The notes beneath the pieces are model-generated. The model was not told where the DNA came from. It did no database searches and saw only the letters and a list, made by a program, of their open reading frames with translations. DNA of 64,000 nucleotides, from positions 395,829 to 459,828 of the forward strand of contig JAMPHP010000001.1 in NCBI GenBank assembly GCA_023663365.1. The letters run 5' to 3'. A program made the position numbers and the translations under genes. Positions within the stretch are counted from its first letter, which is position 1, and every line of letters starts with the position of its first letter. The DNA comes from Muribaculaceae bacterium (lineage in GTDB: Bacteria; Bacteroidota; Bacteroidia; Bacteroidales; Muribaculaceae). Below, in pieces: positions 44,052 to 52,580 of the stretch.

Positions 44052-44639
44052 ATGCCAAAGCAATATAACCCCTATCATATAGAATGTCTGAAGCACGATG
44101 TCGAGCAGAAGTTTGGGCGCACCTGCAAATCGCCGGCCGACTTCAAGCTGCTGGTGCTGCACATACAGCGGCTCACAGGCGATATTATCAGTGATTCTAC
44201 TTTGCGCCGTGTGTGGGGCTACTCAAAGACACAAAGCACCTCGCGCCTGAGCACGCTCACCACTCTGGCACGCACATTAGGCTTTATCGACTGGGATGCT
44301 TATGTGGTGAACCTCATCCGCGACAGCCGCAGCGAAAGCGATTTCATATCGAAAGGTGCCATAAACTGCTCCGACCTCCTCCCCGGCGATGTGCTTGTGG
44401 TGAGATGGAACCCCGACAGGCTCGTGGAGCTCCGATGCCTCGGCGAAGGGCGCTACGAAGTAGTCAGTCAGCAGAACTCAAAGCTGTGCCCCGGCGATAT
44501 CTTCCGCACACTTTTCATCAAGACCGGCGCTCCGATGGTGTGCTCCGACCTCGTGCGCGAAGGAGCCCTGCTGGGCAACTATATAGCAGGCTCCACCTCC
44601 GGCGTAACAGAGCTACGCTTCATGCCTTGCGGCAAGTAG
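44052..44639 (+). CDS. Probable Bacteroidota DNA-binding regulator-like protein
   Basis: A 195-residue protein. The N-terminal 80 residues (FKLLVLHIQRLTGDIISDSTLRRVWGY, then a leucine-rich helix and LGFIDWDAYV) match a family seen in Bacteroidota that looks like a winged or helix-turn-helix domain. The C-terminal half is a beta-rich region with LLPGDVLVVRWNPDRLVELRCLG. The ATG at 44052 was chosen because the upstream frame is antisense-like. It follows the kinase with a weak promoter and may be part of the same signalling unit. Confidence 0.68.
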   Translation: MPKQYNPYHIECLKHDVEQKFGRTCKSPADFKLLVLHIQRLTGDIISDSTLRRVWGYSKTQSTSRLSTLTTLARTLGFIDWDAYVVNLIRDSRSESDFISKGAINCSDLLPGDVLVVRWNPDRLVELRCLGEGRYEVVSQQNSKLCPGDIFRTLFIKTGAPMVCSDLVREGALLGNYIAGSTSGVTELRFMPCGK

Positions 44640-44679
44640 GTGGGGAGAGGAGGCAATATTGCCGTCGGGGGATTTGTTT

Positions 44680-44885
44680 GCCGCGGGGGATCTCCGAATC
44701 CCCCGCAAAACTTTAGTGGGGTTTCCAAACCCAGGAAAGGCGAAGTTACTTTTTTCGCCTTTCCTGGGTTTGGAAACCCTACTATAGGGAGGTGGCGGAT
44801 AATGAAATCCGCCACGGCAAGAACCTTTCCTGCCACGGCAAGAACGGCAAAGAAAAAGCGGGGGATTCGGAGATCCCCCGCGGCA
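44680..44885. repeat. REP-like element cluster 7
   Basis: Left half GGGGGAT/ATCCCCC and GGGTTTCCAAACCC, then CGCCTTTCCTGGGTTTGGAAAC, CACTATAGGGAGG and the GGCGGAT/ATCCGCC stem. Further partial ends (GCCACGGCAAG, twice) and another GGGGGAT/ATCCCCC stem follow. It lies between the regulator stop and the rubrerythrin stop. Confidence 0.88.
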
Positions 44886-44914
44886 ATCAAGGCTATATAC
44901 TAAATCGTTAACAA

Positions 44915-45505
44915 TCAGTCGATGGCATCGGGGTAGTCCATGCCCATGTAGTGCTCGCGAGGATGGTCGCAGGCGGGGCATTTCACGGGAGGCTCGGTGC
45001 CGCGGTATTCATAGCCGCACACGAGGCACTTCCATGTGATCTCGTGGTCGCGCTTCCACACGGTGCCTTCTTCCACCTGGCGGAGGAAGTGAAGGAAGCG
45101 GCGGTGGTGAGTCTCCTCAACCTTGGCGATGGCATTGAAGTGCTCGGCGATGTCGTCGAAGCCCTCGCTGCTTGCCACCTTGGCAAACTTGCGGTACATC
45201 TCTGAGCCCTCCACGAGCTCCTCGTGGGCGGCAGTCTCGAGGTTCTGGGCGGTGGTGCCGATGATGCCGGCATCGACGTCGAGGGTCACGGGCAGGTTGC
45301 CGCCCTCGAGCATCTTGAAGTAAATCTTGGCGTGGCGCAGCTCATTGGCGGCAGTCTCGGTGAATATCTTCTCGATGGGGAAGTAGTTCTCCTTCGAGGC
45401 CTGCTGGGCATAGAATGTATAGCGTGTGTAGGCCGCGGATTCGGCCATGTATGATGTCAGTAGGTTCTTTTCTGTCTGTGTACCTTTTATACTTTTTTTG
45501 GTCAT
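44915..45505 (-). CDS. Rubrerythrin
   Basis: A 196-residue non-heme iron peroxidase that protects anaerobes from hydrogen peroxide. The ferritin-like four-helix domain carries the Glu/His ligands of the di-iron site (for example ETAANELRHAKIYFKML and KVEETHHRRFLHFL). The C-terminal rubredoxin-like domain has CLVCGYEYRG and CPACDHPREHY for one iron. No signal peptide, so cytoplasmic. Its 5' gap to the HAD gene is 79 bases, without a clear promoter. Confidence 0.96.
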   Translation of the reverse strand: MTKKSIKGTQTEKNLLTSYMAESAAYTRYTFYAQQASKENYFPIEKIFTETAANELRHAKIYFKMLEGGNLPVTLDVDAGIIGTTAQNLETAAHEELVEGSEMYRKFAKVASSEGFDDIAEHFNAIAKVEETHHRRFLHFLRQVEEGTVWKRDHEITWKCLVCGYEYRGTEPPVKCPACDHPREHYMGMDYPDAID

Positions 45506-45584
45506 AGCGGGAGGTGTTTATTAGTAGCGTTTTGTTGAATGTACCTATCAAACACCCGAAGGCCCCGCTATGTTCGCGCCGCGG

Positions 45585-46430
45585 TCAGATTTCGCAAAAA
45601 TCGCTTTCAATGAAGCGCGCCACCGCGTCGGTGTAGTTGGGCTCTATCACCACGTCGGCGGCCTCCTTCACCTCCGGGAGGGCATTGCCCATGGCCACGG
45701 CCACATCGGCCACGGCAAACATCGAGAGGTCGTTCAGGCTGTCGCCGAAGACCACCAGCCGCCGTGCCCCAAGCTGCTCGCCGAGCCGTCGCACGGCCGA
45801 GGCTTTGGTGACTCCCGGCGGGAATATCTCGAAGTTGTAGACCTCGGGGTTGAAGATGTCGGGATAGCAGCACACCGAGCAGTCGGTGCTCTCGGCGAAA
45901 GAGGCCGCGGCAGCCTCTACCGTGGCCCGCGGCCCCATGGCGAAGAGCAGCATACCGGCCTCGAGGGCGCGGGCCGGTGCGGGAGTGCCGAGGTGAAAAC
46001 GCTTCAGCTTCAACTTGGCGCGCTCGAGGTAGAAACTCTCCTCCGCCTTGTTGAGCCCCACGCCGCTGTGGTATACATCGAGCGAGGCGCCGTCGGGGGC
46101 CATCACATACACAAAGGGGTGCACTCCATGGCGCAGGCATATATCCATGGCCTTGAGCACATCGTCGGCAGGCAGAAAGTGAGGGAGGTCGAAGCGGTCC
46201 TTGCGGCGGTCCCACAGGGCACATCCCGTCATCACTATGGCAGGAGCGTTGGTGGTGATGCCTGCAAGCAGCGGCACCACCGTGGCGGGGGTGCGGGCTG
46301 TGGCCACGGTGATGAGGGCACCGCGGCGGCTAAGATCGCTGATGATGGCTGCCGAGCGCTCCGACACGCGGCTGTCGGTGCCCAACAGCGTGCCATCCAT
46401 ATCGGAGATATAAAGTGTGTCGTGTCGCAA
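45585..46430 (-). CDS. Cof-type HAD-superfamily hydrolase
   Basis: A 281-residue phosphatase of the Cof/HAD-IIB class. Motif I DMDGTLLGTD begins at about residue 10, motif II VATARTP and the GDSLNDLSMF motif IV near residue 220 are present, with a large cap domain between (about 85-190). Start is TTG at 46430, needed because motif I lies too close to the only internal ATG. The minus-strand -7 element TAACTTTG at 46450-46457 supports it. Substrate unknown; sugar phosphates are usual for the class. Confidence 0.87.
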   Translation of the reverse strand: MRHDTLYISDMDGTLLGTDSRVSERSAAIISDLSRRGALITVATARTPATVVPLLAGITTNAPAIVMTGCALWDRRKDRFDLPHFLPADDVLKAMDICLRHGVHPFVYVMAPDGASLDVYHSGVGLNKAEESFYLERAKLKLKRFHLGTPAPARALEAGMLLFAMGPRATVEAAAASFAESTDCSVCCYPDIFNPEVYNFEIFPPGVTKASAVRRLGEQLGARRLVVFGDSLNDLSMFAVADVAVAMGNALPEVKEAADVVIEPNYTDAVARFIESDFCEI

Positions 46431-46556
46431 TTCCTTGGTATTTTGAGCGCAAAGTTAGTGAAAAATATCAGGATATTTGCTGTATCCGCCAAAAGCGCTA
46501 ACAAAAGTGCCGCTCCCGGTGTTAGAATTGTCTACACAGTCCATCACAGATTACTT

Positions 46557-48512
46557 ATGCACACCCCGGCCTGGAAATCGACATCACACCCGCTCACTGC
46601 CATGGGGCTGCTCGTGGCTCTCGGCATAGTGTTCGGCGACATAGGCACATCACCACTCTATGTGATGAAAGCCATCATGCACGTCGACCCCGACGCCGGG
46701 GCCGACTATGTGATTGGTGCGATCTCGTGTGTGATATGGACACTCACGCTTCAGACCACCGTGAAATATGTGCTCATCGCCCTCCGTGCCGACAACAAGG
46801 GCGAAGGCGGCATCCTGGCCCTATTCTCGCTGGTGCGCCGTCTTCGCCACCGATGGCTCTACATCATCGCTGCCGTGGGTGCATCCACCCTTATCGCCGA
46901 TGGCGTGATTACGCCTGCCGTCACCGTCACATCGGCCATCGAAGGCCTCCGCTCCATCTATCCCACGGCCCCGGTGATGGCTGTCACTATCACGATAATA
47001 TGCCTCATATTCTTCGTGCAGCAGTTCGGCACATCGAAGATAGGCCGCTGCTTCGGGCCTTTCATGCTCGCGTGGTTTCTGATGCTCGCCATCCTCGGCG
47101 CCATCGCCATGGCAGCTGCGCCGTCGGTCCTCAAAGCCTTCAACCCGCTCTATGCCGTGCGGCTGCTCCTCCATTCGCCCGGATGGTTCCTGATATTGGG
47201 CGCTGTGTTCCTGTGCACTACCGGTGCCGAGGCACTTTACTCCGACCTCGGCCACTGCGGACGCCTCAATATCTCGGTGAGCTGGATATTCGTGAAGATT
47301 GCGCTCATCCTCAACTACCTCGGCCAAGGAGCATATATAATCGCCAACCCGAGCGTATGGAGCGGCGACATCAACCCTTTCTACGCCATCATGCCCGAAG
47401 CCTTCCTCCCGGTGGGCATCGTAATGTCGACGGGTGCGGCGGTCATTGCCTCGCAGGCGCTGATCAGCGGCTCCTTCACCATCTTCAGCGAAGCCATCAA
47501 CCTCGACTTCTGGCCGCGCCTGCGCATAGCCTACCCCACAGTACTCAAAGGACAGCTCTACATACCCTCAATCAACATCTTCCTCTTCCTTGGCTGCATC
47601 ATCACCGTGCTCCTTTTCCGCACATCCTCGGCCATGGAGGCGGCCTACGGTCTGGCCATCACCATCACTATGCTCATGACCACCGTGCTGCTGTCGTTCT
47701 ACCTCCGTCACCGCGGCCTGCCTCTGTGGTTGGTGGTGACCTTTGCCGCAGTATTCCTTGCCATAGAAGGCTGCTTCATGGTGGCAAACCTCTTCAAATT
47801 CATGCATGGCGGATGGTACACCATCCTCATCGCCGGAGCCGTGGCCGCCGTGATGATAGTGTGGCACAGGGCGTGCCACATCCGCAGAAAGTATATCGAC
47901 TTCAAGCCCATCGCCGACCACGCTGCCTTAATCTCCGACATACGCGCCGACCGCGACATACCGAAGTACGCCGGCAACCTCGTGTATATATCACACTCCG
48001 ATGACCCCGCACTCGTGGAGAGCAAAATACTGTACTCCATCATCAACAAGCAGCCCAAGCGTGCCGACCGCTACTGGATCCTGCGCGTGCACTACACCGA
48101 CAGCCCCGACACACTCACTTACACGGCACGCCCCTTGGCCGGCGGCAACATCTGGTGCGTGGGGCTCAGCATAGGCTTCCGCGTGCAGCCCAAAGTCACG
48201 GTCTACCTCCGTCAGATAGTGGAAGACCTCGTTGCCGCAGGTAAAATCGACCTTGTGAGCACCTATCCCTCGCTGCGCCGCCACGGCATCCCCGGCGACT
48301 TCCGCTTCAGCATCATCCACCGCATCTTCTCACCCTCAAGCAACTGCGCCAAAGGCGAGCGCACCGTCATGCTCCTCTTCGAGCGCCTGCGCCGCCTCGC
48401 CCTCGCGCCCGAGCGCGCAATGGGCCTCGACACATCCACAACCACCGTAGAGAACGTGCCCCTAATCATCCCAGGCCCATCGCCTACACGCATCACGCCC
48501 GAGGAGCAATAG
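46557..48512 (+). CDS. kup: Potassium uptake protein Kup
   Basis: A 651-residue inner-membrane potassium/proton symporter, full length for the family. The signature GIVFGDIGTSPLY is at about residues 24-36, followed by twelve predicted helices (to about 450) and a long cytoplasmic C-terminal region with beta-rich segments. The ATG at 46557 was chosen; the same frame is open much further upstream, but that part is antisense to the HAD gene and has no membrane-protein character. The gene is convergent with the restriction-modification genes, with an 8-base gap. Confidence 0.94.
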   Translation: MHTPAWKSTSHPLTAMGLLVALGIVFGDIGTSPLYVMKAIMHVDPDAGADYVIGAISCVIWTLTLQTTVKYVLIALRADNKGEGGILALFSLVRRLRHRWLYIIAAVGASTLIADGVITPAVTVTSAIEGLRSIYPTAPVMAVTITIICLIFFVQQFGTSKIGRCFGPFMLAWFLMLAILGAIAMAAAPSVLKAFNPLYAVRLLLHSPGWFLILGAVFLCTTGAEALYSDLGHCGRLNISVSWIFVKIALILNYLGQGAYIIANPSVWSGDINPFYAIMPEAFLPVGIVMSTGAAVIASQALISGSFTIFSEAINLDFWPRLRIAYPTVLKGQLYIPSINIFLFLGCIITVLLFRTSSAMEAAYGLAITITMLMTTVLLSFYLRHRGLPLWLVVTFAAVFLAIEGCFMVANLFKFMHGGWYTILIAGAVAAVMIVWHRACHIRRKYIDFKPIADHAALISDIRADRDIPKYAGNLVYISHSDDPALVESKILYSIINKQPKRADRYWILRVHYTDSPDTLTYTARPLAGGNIWCVGLSIGFRVQPKVTVYLRQIVEDLVAAGKIDLVSTYPSLRRHGIPGDFRFSIIHRIFSPSSNCAKGERTVMLLFERLRRLALAPERAMGLDTSTTTVENVPLIIPGPSPTRITPEEQ

Positions 48513-48520
48513 CCGGGAGT

Positions 48521-50167
48521 TCAGTCGAATAGTGACAACTGTTGGCAACGCCGATCAGAGTTCGTAGATAGGCCTTTAGACTTGCACCACCCTGCCAAAT
48601 CGAGTCGCATCAGCAGATTTTTAGTCACCACACGCTTTGAATCGGTAAATACCAAGGACCGCAAAAGTGACCTTATCTCATCGGACTGCAGTGCCTCTAA
48701 TATGACAGTAGCCTCCTCAATGGTGTCGAAGTCGAGTTGATAGCAAGTGTCGTCGACCATCACGGGCACTCCGTCGTATTCTTTCAAAAGTTTGAAATCT
48801 ATATTTTTGTATAGCGATGATACCACAATCTTAAATGGCTTGAACGAATAATCGCCAATGCCGAATATGCTGAACCGGTCTTTGCCTTTGTAAATACTGC
48901 TTTTTCTTTTATCAAAAGCGTCGGCATGGTTCATGAGGTATGCAAAGAGCCGTGGGGCGCTTTTTCCCAGTTGTGAAGTATCTTGCCCTATCCTCCGCTG
49001 AGGTACTATAACGAATCTCCTGTACTCTGTACACTCTTTCTTCGTATCCGAACTTTTTAATAGCGGATATATGTACTCTCCTTCAATATCAACATATTCG
49101 TTTAATCCGTTCTTATATCTGCCGTCCTGATATGTCAGTTCAAGAACCGTGGCACAGTCGTGTTTTATACCCGACCGCCATATGAAAGTGGACTTACCGT
49201 CGAATTGCGAATATTTCTCGTAGGCTGCAATATCAGATGAAAAACGGTCGCCGGCCCATCCGTATGTCGAAATATATCTCTGAGTATAAAAATCGACTAT
49301 ATCACATTGATTGGAAGGTGTATCGCCTAATGATGCGGAGAGGCACGACGCATCTACCGACACGTCAAATTCTTTAGCTGCATCTATCTTTTCTTGCCTT
49401 ACATCACTCAGCAGATAGCCGTTGATTATTTGCTTGTTGACGATGTTGCGTATCACAGAATTCTTCAGCAAAAAAGAGACGGCACCTTTACATCCGTCGA
49501 AAGTCTTTAATAATGAAAGAGCGATAAATTCGCTGATATCGAAATTGCTCTTTCCCGTCAGAGCATCAAGACCGGTCAAGTGGTATTGATTACTTTTTTG
49601 TGGAAGATTTGACGATCCTTTCCTACCTTGATGGCTGTTTGTGACCCATGGGGGATTGCCAATCAGGCCTACCTTGTAATTATTTGCAATACATCGCTCT
49701 GCAATAAATGAGAAATCAAAATTAAAGAAGTCTGCATTAGCTATATGTATGTCAGGCTTTGATGGCTTTGGTGAGACGAGGGCGTCGGCCAATAATCTTA
49801 CCTTGAGATTATTTACATATTCTTTATTGATTTCTATGGCATAAATACTTTTGATATCTGGGAAAGCTACCAGACAGGCACGGACAAAAGACCCCAGGCC
49901 GCATGTGGGCTCAATCACTACATCGGGTTGTCCGAATTTTAAAAGGTAATTTTGGCATACCCGGAGTGCTAATGGATAAGGTGTCTGCCAGTCGCCGTAT
50001 GTGCTTTTTTCCTCACAGGCAATATCGGAATCGCTCTCATACGACGAGATAAACGATTCTTTATCCTCATTTGAGTCAAAAAAGTCTACAATCCCCGACG
50101 CGCTATGTATCAGTGAATTGGCCTTTGTGAAATCAATGCCGCGCAACGACGCTACAAATTCTCTCAT
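48521..50167 (-). CDS. N6-adenine DNA methyltransferase of a type II restriction-modification system
   Basis: A 548-residue methyltransferase. The SAM-binding motif I is EPTCGLGSF at 86-94, after a QTPYPLALRVC block. The catalytic motif IV is GNPPW at 170-174, which indicates N6-adenine methylation. The C-terminal part (about 250-548) is probably the target-recognition region. The start overlaps the endonuclease stop as ATGA, so translation is coupled. The coding sequence is much more AT-rich than its neighbours, which fits horizontal transfer. Recognition sequence unknown. Confidence 0.88.
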   Translation of the reverse strand: MREFVASLRGIDFTKANSLIHSASGIVDFFDSNEDKESFISSYESDSDIACEEKSTYGDWQTPYPLALRVCQNYLLKFGQPDVVIEPTCGLGSFVRACLVAFPDIKSIYAIEINKEYVNNLKVRLLADALVSPKPSKPDIHIANADFFNFDFSFIAERCIANNYKVGLIGNPPWVTNSHQGRKGSSNLPQKSNQYHLTGLDALTGKSNFDISEFIALSLLKTFDGCKGAVSFLLKNSVIRNIVNKQIINGYLLSDVRQEKIDAAKEFDVSVDASCLSASLGDTPSNQCDIVDFYTQRYISTYGWAGDRFSSDIAAYEKYSQFDGKSTFIWRSGIKHDCATVLELTYQDGRYKNGLNEYVDIEGEYIYPLLKSSDTKKECTEYRRFVIVPQRRIGQDTSQLGKSAPRLFAYLMNHADAFDKRKSSIYKGKDRFSIFGIGDYSFKPFKIVVSSLYKNIDFKLLKEYDGVPVMVDDTCYQLDFDTIEEATVILEALQSDEIRSLLRSLVFTDSKRVVTKNLLMRLDLAGWCKSKGLSTNSDRRCQQLSLFD

Positions 50168-50832
50168 CCCTTTAGTTTGATAAGAGTGTTGATACCCTCG
50201 ACCTCATTCTCCAAAGCAACCACACGTCCATATTGGAGCCTCCACTGCAAAGCATTGGAAATTGTAAGATACCCAATCATCGGAGGATTGTGTAGTATCT
50301 CGTCGGCCATCCTATATAGCGTAGGCTCATCGGCCGGGATGTGGTGATCAATAAGAAATGCAAAAACGTCGTCGCGGTTGCCGTTGTTGGAAATGATAGC
50401 CCTCAGCCCGGTAGTCATCTGATAATCTCCCGTCCGACTCTTGTCGATAAAGCAGCAACTCACAAAATCAAGCATTCCTTGCTGTGTTTCTGTATTGTCA
50501 TGTTTCTTATAAACAAAAACTATAAGATTATATCCCAATCCGAATATTTTCTGTTTGCTGTCTTTGAATGGACAGCTCGACTGCGGTTGCTTGATTGAAG
50601 TGACCTTTATGTCTGTATTTATCGATGGCAAATCCAGGCCGCTGGCCGAATTGCCTTTTTCAATATTAAATCTTTGGTCAAGAAATGATAGCAACTGATG
50701 CTCTACGTAAGTGCCTATTGCCTTTCCATCCGTTACGCCGAACAGCTCAGGTTTATAAACCCCTGAGTTTAATTTGCAGAACTCGAGCGCTGCTTTTTCA
50801 AGATTATCTATTGTAAGTTCTTTCTTTTTCAT
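50164..50832 (-). CDS. Restriction endonuclease, PD-(D/E)XK-like
   Basis: A 222-residue protein with a probable nuclease core: E44 in GTYVEHQLLSFL, D67 in SASGLDLPS, and D74-I-K76 in NTDIKVTS, a good match to PD-(D/E)XK enzymes. The block KQPQSSCPFKD follows. The role is inferred from this core and from the overlapping methyltransferase downstream. AT-rich like its partner. The ATG at 50832 lies at or within a base or two of the predicted transcription start, so the mRNA would be leaderless. Confidence 0.78.
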   Translation of the reverse strand: MKKKELTIDNLEKAALEFCKLNSGVYKPELFGVTDGKAIGTYVEHQLLSFLDQRFNIEKGNSASGLDLPSINTDIKVTSIKQPQSSCPFKDSKQKIFGLGYNLIVFVYKKHDNTETQQGMLDFVSCCFIDKSRTGDYQMTTGLRAIISNNGNRDDVFAFLIDHHIPADEPTLYRMADEILHNPPMIGYLTISNALQWRLQYGRVVALENEVEGINTLIKLKG

Positions 50833-50836
50833 AACT

Positions 50837-50868
50837 CAAAAGTAGTGAATATATTTTGAAACAGCAAA
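50837..50868 (-). promoter_or_regulatory. Promoter of the restriction-modification operon
   Basis: Minus strand TTTG (50865-50868), 20 bases, TACTTTTG (50837-50844), an exact match. The -7 element ends five bases before the endonuclease ATG, implying a leaderless transcript. Confidence 0.8.
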
Positions 50869-50927
50869 TATAGCGAGAGTATAGTCGGCAATCGATTCTT
50901 TCATATCCGAAAAGAGACCCCAATCAC

Positions 50928-50957
50928 TTGATATATCACATTTATATTATACCTTTG
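50928..50957 (+). promoter_or_regulatory. Promoter of the HIRAN-like membrane protein gene
   Basis: TTG (50928-50930), 19 bases, TACCTTTG (50950-50957). The leader is about 15 bases. Confidence 0.7.
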
Positions 50958-50977
50958 CGATAGAAACCACATCACAC

Positions 50978-51625
50978 ATGAGCTCCACTACCATCCTCAT
51001 CCTGCTCGTGAGCGCTCTCGCCTGCATGCTCATTGTTGCCAAAGCGACAAAGGTCAAACCTACGCCCGCACCAAAGCGACCCGCCCCGCGGAAGATTGAG
51101 TCCAAAAGGCATGAAAGTGAATACTTTGAACTACTGACCTATCCATCGTGGGAGCATCAGGCCTTGGCTCAGCGCCGCAGGCTCAAAGAGCCCGCCATCA
51201 CCGTGCTTGGCACCGAAGGCGACCGCTTCGCCGACTCTTACGAAACCTACATCGCCGCACTCCAATATCACTGCTCGTACAAAGACAAAGGCGGCTTCTA
51301 TGGCTTCGTTGCCAACGATTTCAACAACGAAGTCGACCTCAATGCCATGGCAGTGTGCCGCGGCGAAGATGGTATGCTGCTCGGCTACATCCCCACCTCA
51401 GAGCTGCGCGACTACCGCCGATGGAGCGGCGGCGCACCCATGCCCTGCGTCGGCTTTATCGACGTTCACGAGGGCGAGCTTCGGGGGCGAGTCAAAATAG
51501 CGCACCCATGCAACCCCGAATTTATCGATGACGTACTCACCGACTACCTCGCTTGGATGCAGGACAACCTCGGCCCCGAATACGTCCCCGACACTCCATC
51601 GTTCCATCTCCGTATTCCTGATTAA
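50978..51625 (+). CDS. Membrane-anchored protein with HIRAN-like domain
   Basis: A 215-residue protein with one N-terminal membrane helix (about 4-21) and a Pro/Lys-rich linker. The folded part (about 75-165) has GFVANDFNNEVDLNAMAV and GMLLGYIPTSELRDY. The DxNA(M/I)AV and LGYIP pairing recalls HIRAN domains, which bind DNA 3' ends in repair enzymes. The resemblance is by eye only, and a membrane-anchored HIRAN-like domain would be odd. Unknown function. Confidence 0.6.
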   Translation: MSSTTILILLVSALACMLIVAKATKVKPTPAPKRPAPRKIESKRHESEYFELLTYPSWEHQALAQRRRLKEPAITVLGTEGDRFADSYETYIAALQYHCSYKDKGGFYGFVANDFNNEVDLNAMAVCRGEDGMLLGYIPTSELRDYRRWSGGAPMPCVGFIDVHEGELRGRVKIAHPCNPEFIDDVLTDYLAWMQDNLGPEYVPDTPSFHLRIPD

Positions 51626-51649
51626 ACCCCTTTTCACTTCCTCCGCCTC

Positions 51650-51865
51650 ATGAGTACCGGTGCTTTCATATTTTTTTTATTGCTATTCGTAGTCATCATC
51701 CCGGTGGCCGTGGCTCAATCATCCATCGAAGAAGCCAAGCGCGCCAAAAAGCAGAAAGCGCAAATCCGCAAAGAGCGATGCCTCGTGCGGGTCAACTTGC
51801 CCGCCGTGGCGGATTTCATTATCCGCCACTCCCTACCGTGGGGTTTCCAAACCCAGAAAAGGTGA
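51650..51865 (+). CDS. Small membrane protein whose C terminus reads through a REP-like element
   Basis: A 71-residue ORF with one N-terminal helix (about 4-22) and a basic Lys-rich segment. From about residue 51 the reading frame enters the repeat element (PAVADFIIRHSLPWGFQTQK is encoded by it), so the native end of the gene has been replaced or extended. Located 24 bases after the HIRAN-like gene. Whether it is expressed is uncertain. Confidence 0.5.
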   Translation: MSTGAFIFFLLLFVVIIPVAVAQSSIEEAKRAKKQKAQIRKERCLVRVNLPAVADFIIRHSLPWGFQTQKR

Positions 51866-51922
51866 AAATAGTTAGGTCATCGCCCTTGGGCGCTTGTGCA
51901 GCAAGAAATCTACTGCGGCGTG
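51798..51922. repeat. REP-like element cluster 8 with double-hairpin module
   Basis: One clear half: GGCGGAT/ATCCGCC stem, CACTCCCTACCGTGG, GGGTTTCCAAACCC. A double-hairpin module (GCCCTTGGGC at 51882-51891, then CTTG/CAAG) comes next, then a degenerate second half (TACTGCGGCGTGG). Confidence 0.8.
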
Positions 51923-51948
51923 GAAGCACCCCACGTACCTGCTTGTGA

Positions 51949-52188
51949 TGCCGCTTCGCGTTTTAGCGGTCGGAAGATAAATCTTATCTATTTTATTAAA
52001 TGTCAGTTATTTATAGAAATGACTAATTTGCTTCAATGCAATGAGGCCTGAAATGTTGCTCAATAATTCATAGAAGAAGACGTCTGGGCATTGTCCCTAC
52101 CTATTCAAGTTATTAATAGACGAATAAATAACTTTCAGAAAATTAGGCTATTAAAGTCTCCCGACCGCTAAAACGCTTCGCGGCACCG
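51949..52188. repeat. Inverted-repeat-bounded AT-rich segment
   Basis: The arm TGCCGCTTCGCGTTTTAGCG (51950-51969, extending to 51974) recurs inverted at about 52160-52186, with only the central bases of the GCGAAGC/GCTTCGC core differing. The 190 bases between them are AT-rich and have no convincing ORF. The rest of the 51923-52580 gap holds several short stems (GACCTGCC/GGCAGGTC at 52250-52271; CCTTGGG/CCCAAGG at 52422-52453) and no gene I can support. Confidence 0.65.
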
Positions 52189-52580
52189 TTTCCGCCGTCG
52201 GGGCTTCCTCGGCAAAAACCGAAAATGCGGTTCGAGCCGCCTTCAGTAGACCTGCCTTGGCAGGTCGTGCAATCATAGCGTGAGCTTGGAGCCCGCAGGG
52301 CGTAAACCTCATGTTTTCAATAGCATAATATGCGTCACCCCTGTCAGAGGGTGTGAGTCGCGCACGAGACCGCCGTCTTGCGACATCCTGCAGGAGGTCC
52401 GTAAATAAGATAATAAAGCATACCTTGGGTGTCCGCCCTTAGATCTTCCCAAGGTCAAGGTTTTGAAGACCTGCTCGTGTCAACTACGAATAAGTGCATG
52501 CACCGCCATTTCAGCGTGTGCCTATAAAACTAATAATGAGGTTTATTGATAGTCGTTTTATATTCAAGCCGATTTTTTAA

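Noticed and set aside
45570..46556. Open frame extending kup upstream by 329 codons
   Set aside because: It is antisense to the HAD hydrolase gene, lacks membrane-protein character, and the Kup family starts at the ATG at 46557.
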